Of a stretch of 5,800 nucleotides of DNA, positions 5,576 through 5,800 are shown piece after piece. The translations under genes and the position numbers were made by a program. The stretch is from assembly GCA_030620005.1 (NCBI GenBank), contig JAUXAJ010000304.1, positions 1 through 5,800 on the forward strand. The letters run 5' to 3'. Position 1 is the stretch's first letter, and the number at the start of each line of letters is the position of its first letter. The stretch comes from Promethearchaeota archaeon (GTDB lineage Archaea > Asgardarchaeota > Lokiarchaeia > Sigynarchaeales > SOKP01). The notes beneath the pieces were generated by a model. The model worked only from the letters and a program-made list of their open reading frames with translations. It made no database searches and had not been told where the DNA came from.

Positions 5576-5758
5576 AATGAAATATTAGACTCTCTTAGCA
5601 CAAATTATTTAAATAATGAATATGACGATGGAATATTGGCCCATGGATGCTTCTACAAACAAAAAAATTGGGCCATCGATGATAGTTTAATTTGGGGCGA
5701 TTATTACTTGGTTGAGGCATTAATGAAAGTTTTCTTGAGCAGACATGATAAAAAATGA
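5576..5758 (+). pseudogene. C-terminal fragment of a GH88/GH105-type unsaturated glycuronyl hydrolase
   Basis: Sixty codons between TGA 5573-5575 and TGA 5756-5758 match the end of family 88/105 glycoside hydrolases. Visible elements are ILDSLSTNYL (a helix), DDGILAHGCFYKQ, WAIDDSLIWGDYYLVEALMK and a short basic tail. The order G-I-L-x-HG, then D(D/E)-S-x-IWGDYY-x-x-EAL is the hallmark of the last helices of the (alpha/alpha)6 barrel. These enzymes hydrate the 4,5-unsaturated uronic acid left by polysaccharide lyases and so release it. Working enzymes have about 350-400 residues. Here the first 300 or so are missing, including the catalytic Asp residues of the barrel core, and no homologous residues were seen upstream in any frame. 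The natural stop is kept, so it is a 5'-truncated relic. Its left edge falls where the minus-strand membrane frame begins, pointing to a rearrangement joint near 5576-5587. Confidence 0.8.
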
Positions 5759-5800
5759 AAAAAAAGATAATTAAGGTTTATTTATTCAGTTTCTCTTTTA

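Noticed and set aside
5604..5617. 14-bp palindrome ATTATTTAAATAAT that resembles a TATA box for the minus-strand gene
   Set aside because: It encodes family-typical residues (NYLNN) of the GH88 relic and needs only A and T, so there is no independent sign that it is a promoter.
1..5800. CRISPR array, tRNA, rRNA, transposase or attachment sites
   Set aside because: I looked for regularly spaced repeats, cloverleaf-type sequences and transposase motifs and saw none. The only long repeat is the single 42-bp pair at 4532-4637.

Overview
The window is AT-rich and gene-sparse. It looks archaeal, perhaps from a Lokiarchaeia-like Asgard archaeon. This placement is inference from style: low GC, T-run ends to genes, a GTG start, URO-D and LAGLIDADG gene families, and scattered gene debris. 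No rRNA, tRNA or marker gene confirms it.

Layout. The left edge (1-71) is the last 22 codons of a gene running in from outside, followed by T-runs that look like an archaeal terminator. At 165-332 lies a short relic of a uroporphyrinogen-decarboxylase-superfamily protein. Next is an AT-rich leader (333-542) with a perfect but orphan Shine-Dalgarno sequence and a possible TATA box. The only clearly intact genes follow: an L-fucose isomerase-family aldose-ketose isomerase (543-2051, GTG start) and, 24 bp downstream, an FGGY carbohydrate kinase of the xylulokinase type (2076-3659). A T-run closes this two-gene unit.

From 3709 to 4850 everything is broken. A LAGLIDADG homing-endonuclease-like gene is split by a one-base frameshift. 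It runs directly into a membrane protein with an HExxH motif (M50/site-2-protease-like), which is shattered over several frames and carries a 42-bp imperfect direct repeat. This stretch is clearly richer in GC than the rest. At 4851-5122 there is AT-rich sequence with T-runs and two hairpins. A small three-helix membrane protein of unknown function is on the minus strand (5123-5545). The right edge holds the C-terminal 60 residues of a GH88/GH105-type unsaturated glycuronyl hydrolase (5576-5758) without the rest of its gene.

How the genes work together. Isomerase and kinase make a standard sugar-entry module: aldose to ketose, then ketose to ketose-phosphate. No aldolase, epimerase or transporter is present, so the sugar (L-fucose, D-arabinose or another) cannot be fixed. 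The GH88 relic is also a carbohydrate gene, so the area may once have carried a larger sugar-degradation set, but that is inference. I see no convincing undescribed system. The most striking property is an intact catabolic operon set among at least four decayed or truncated genes.
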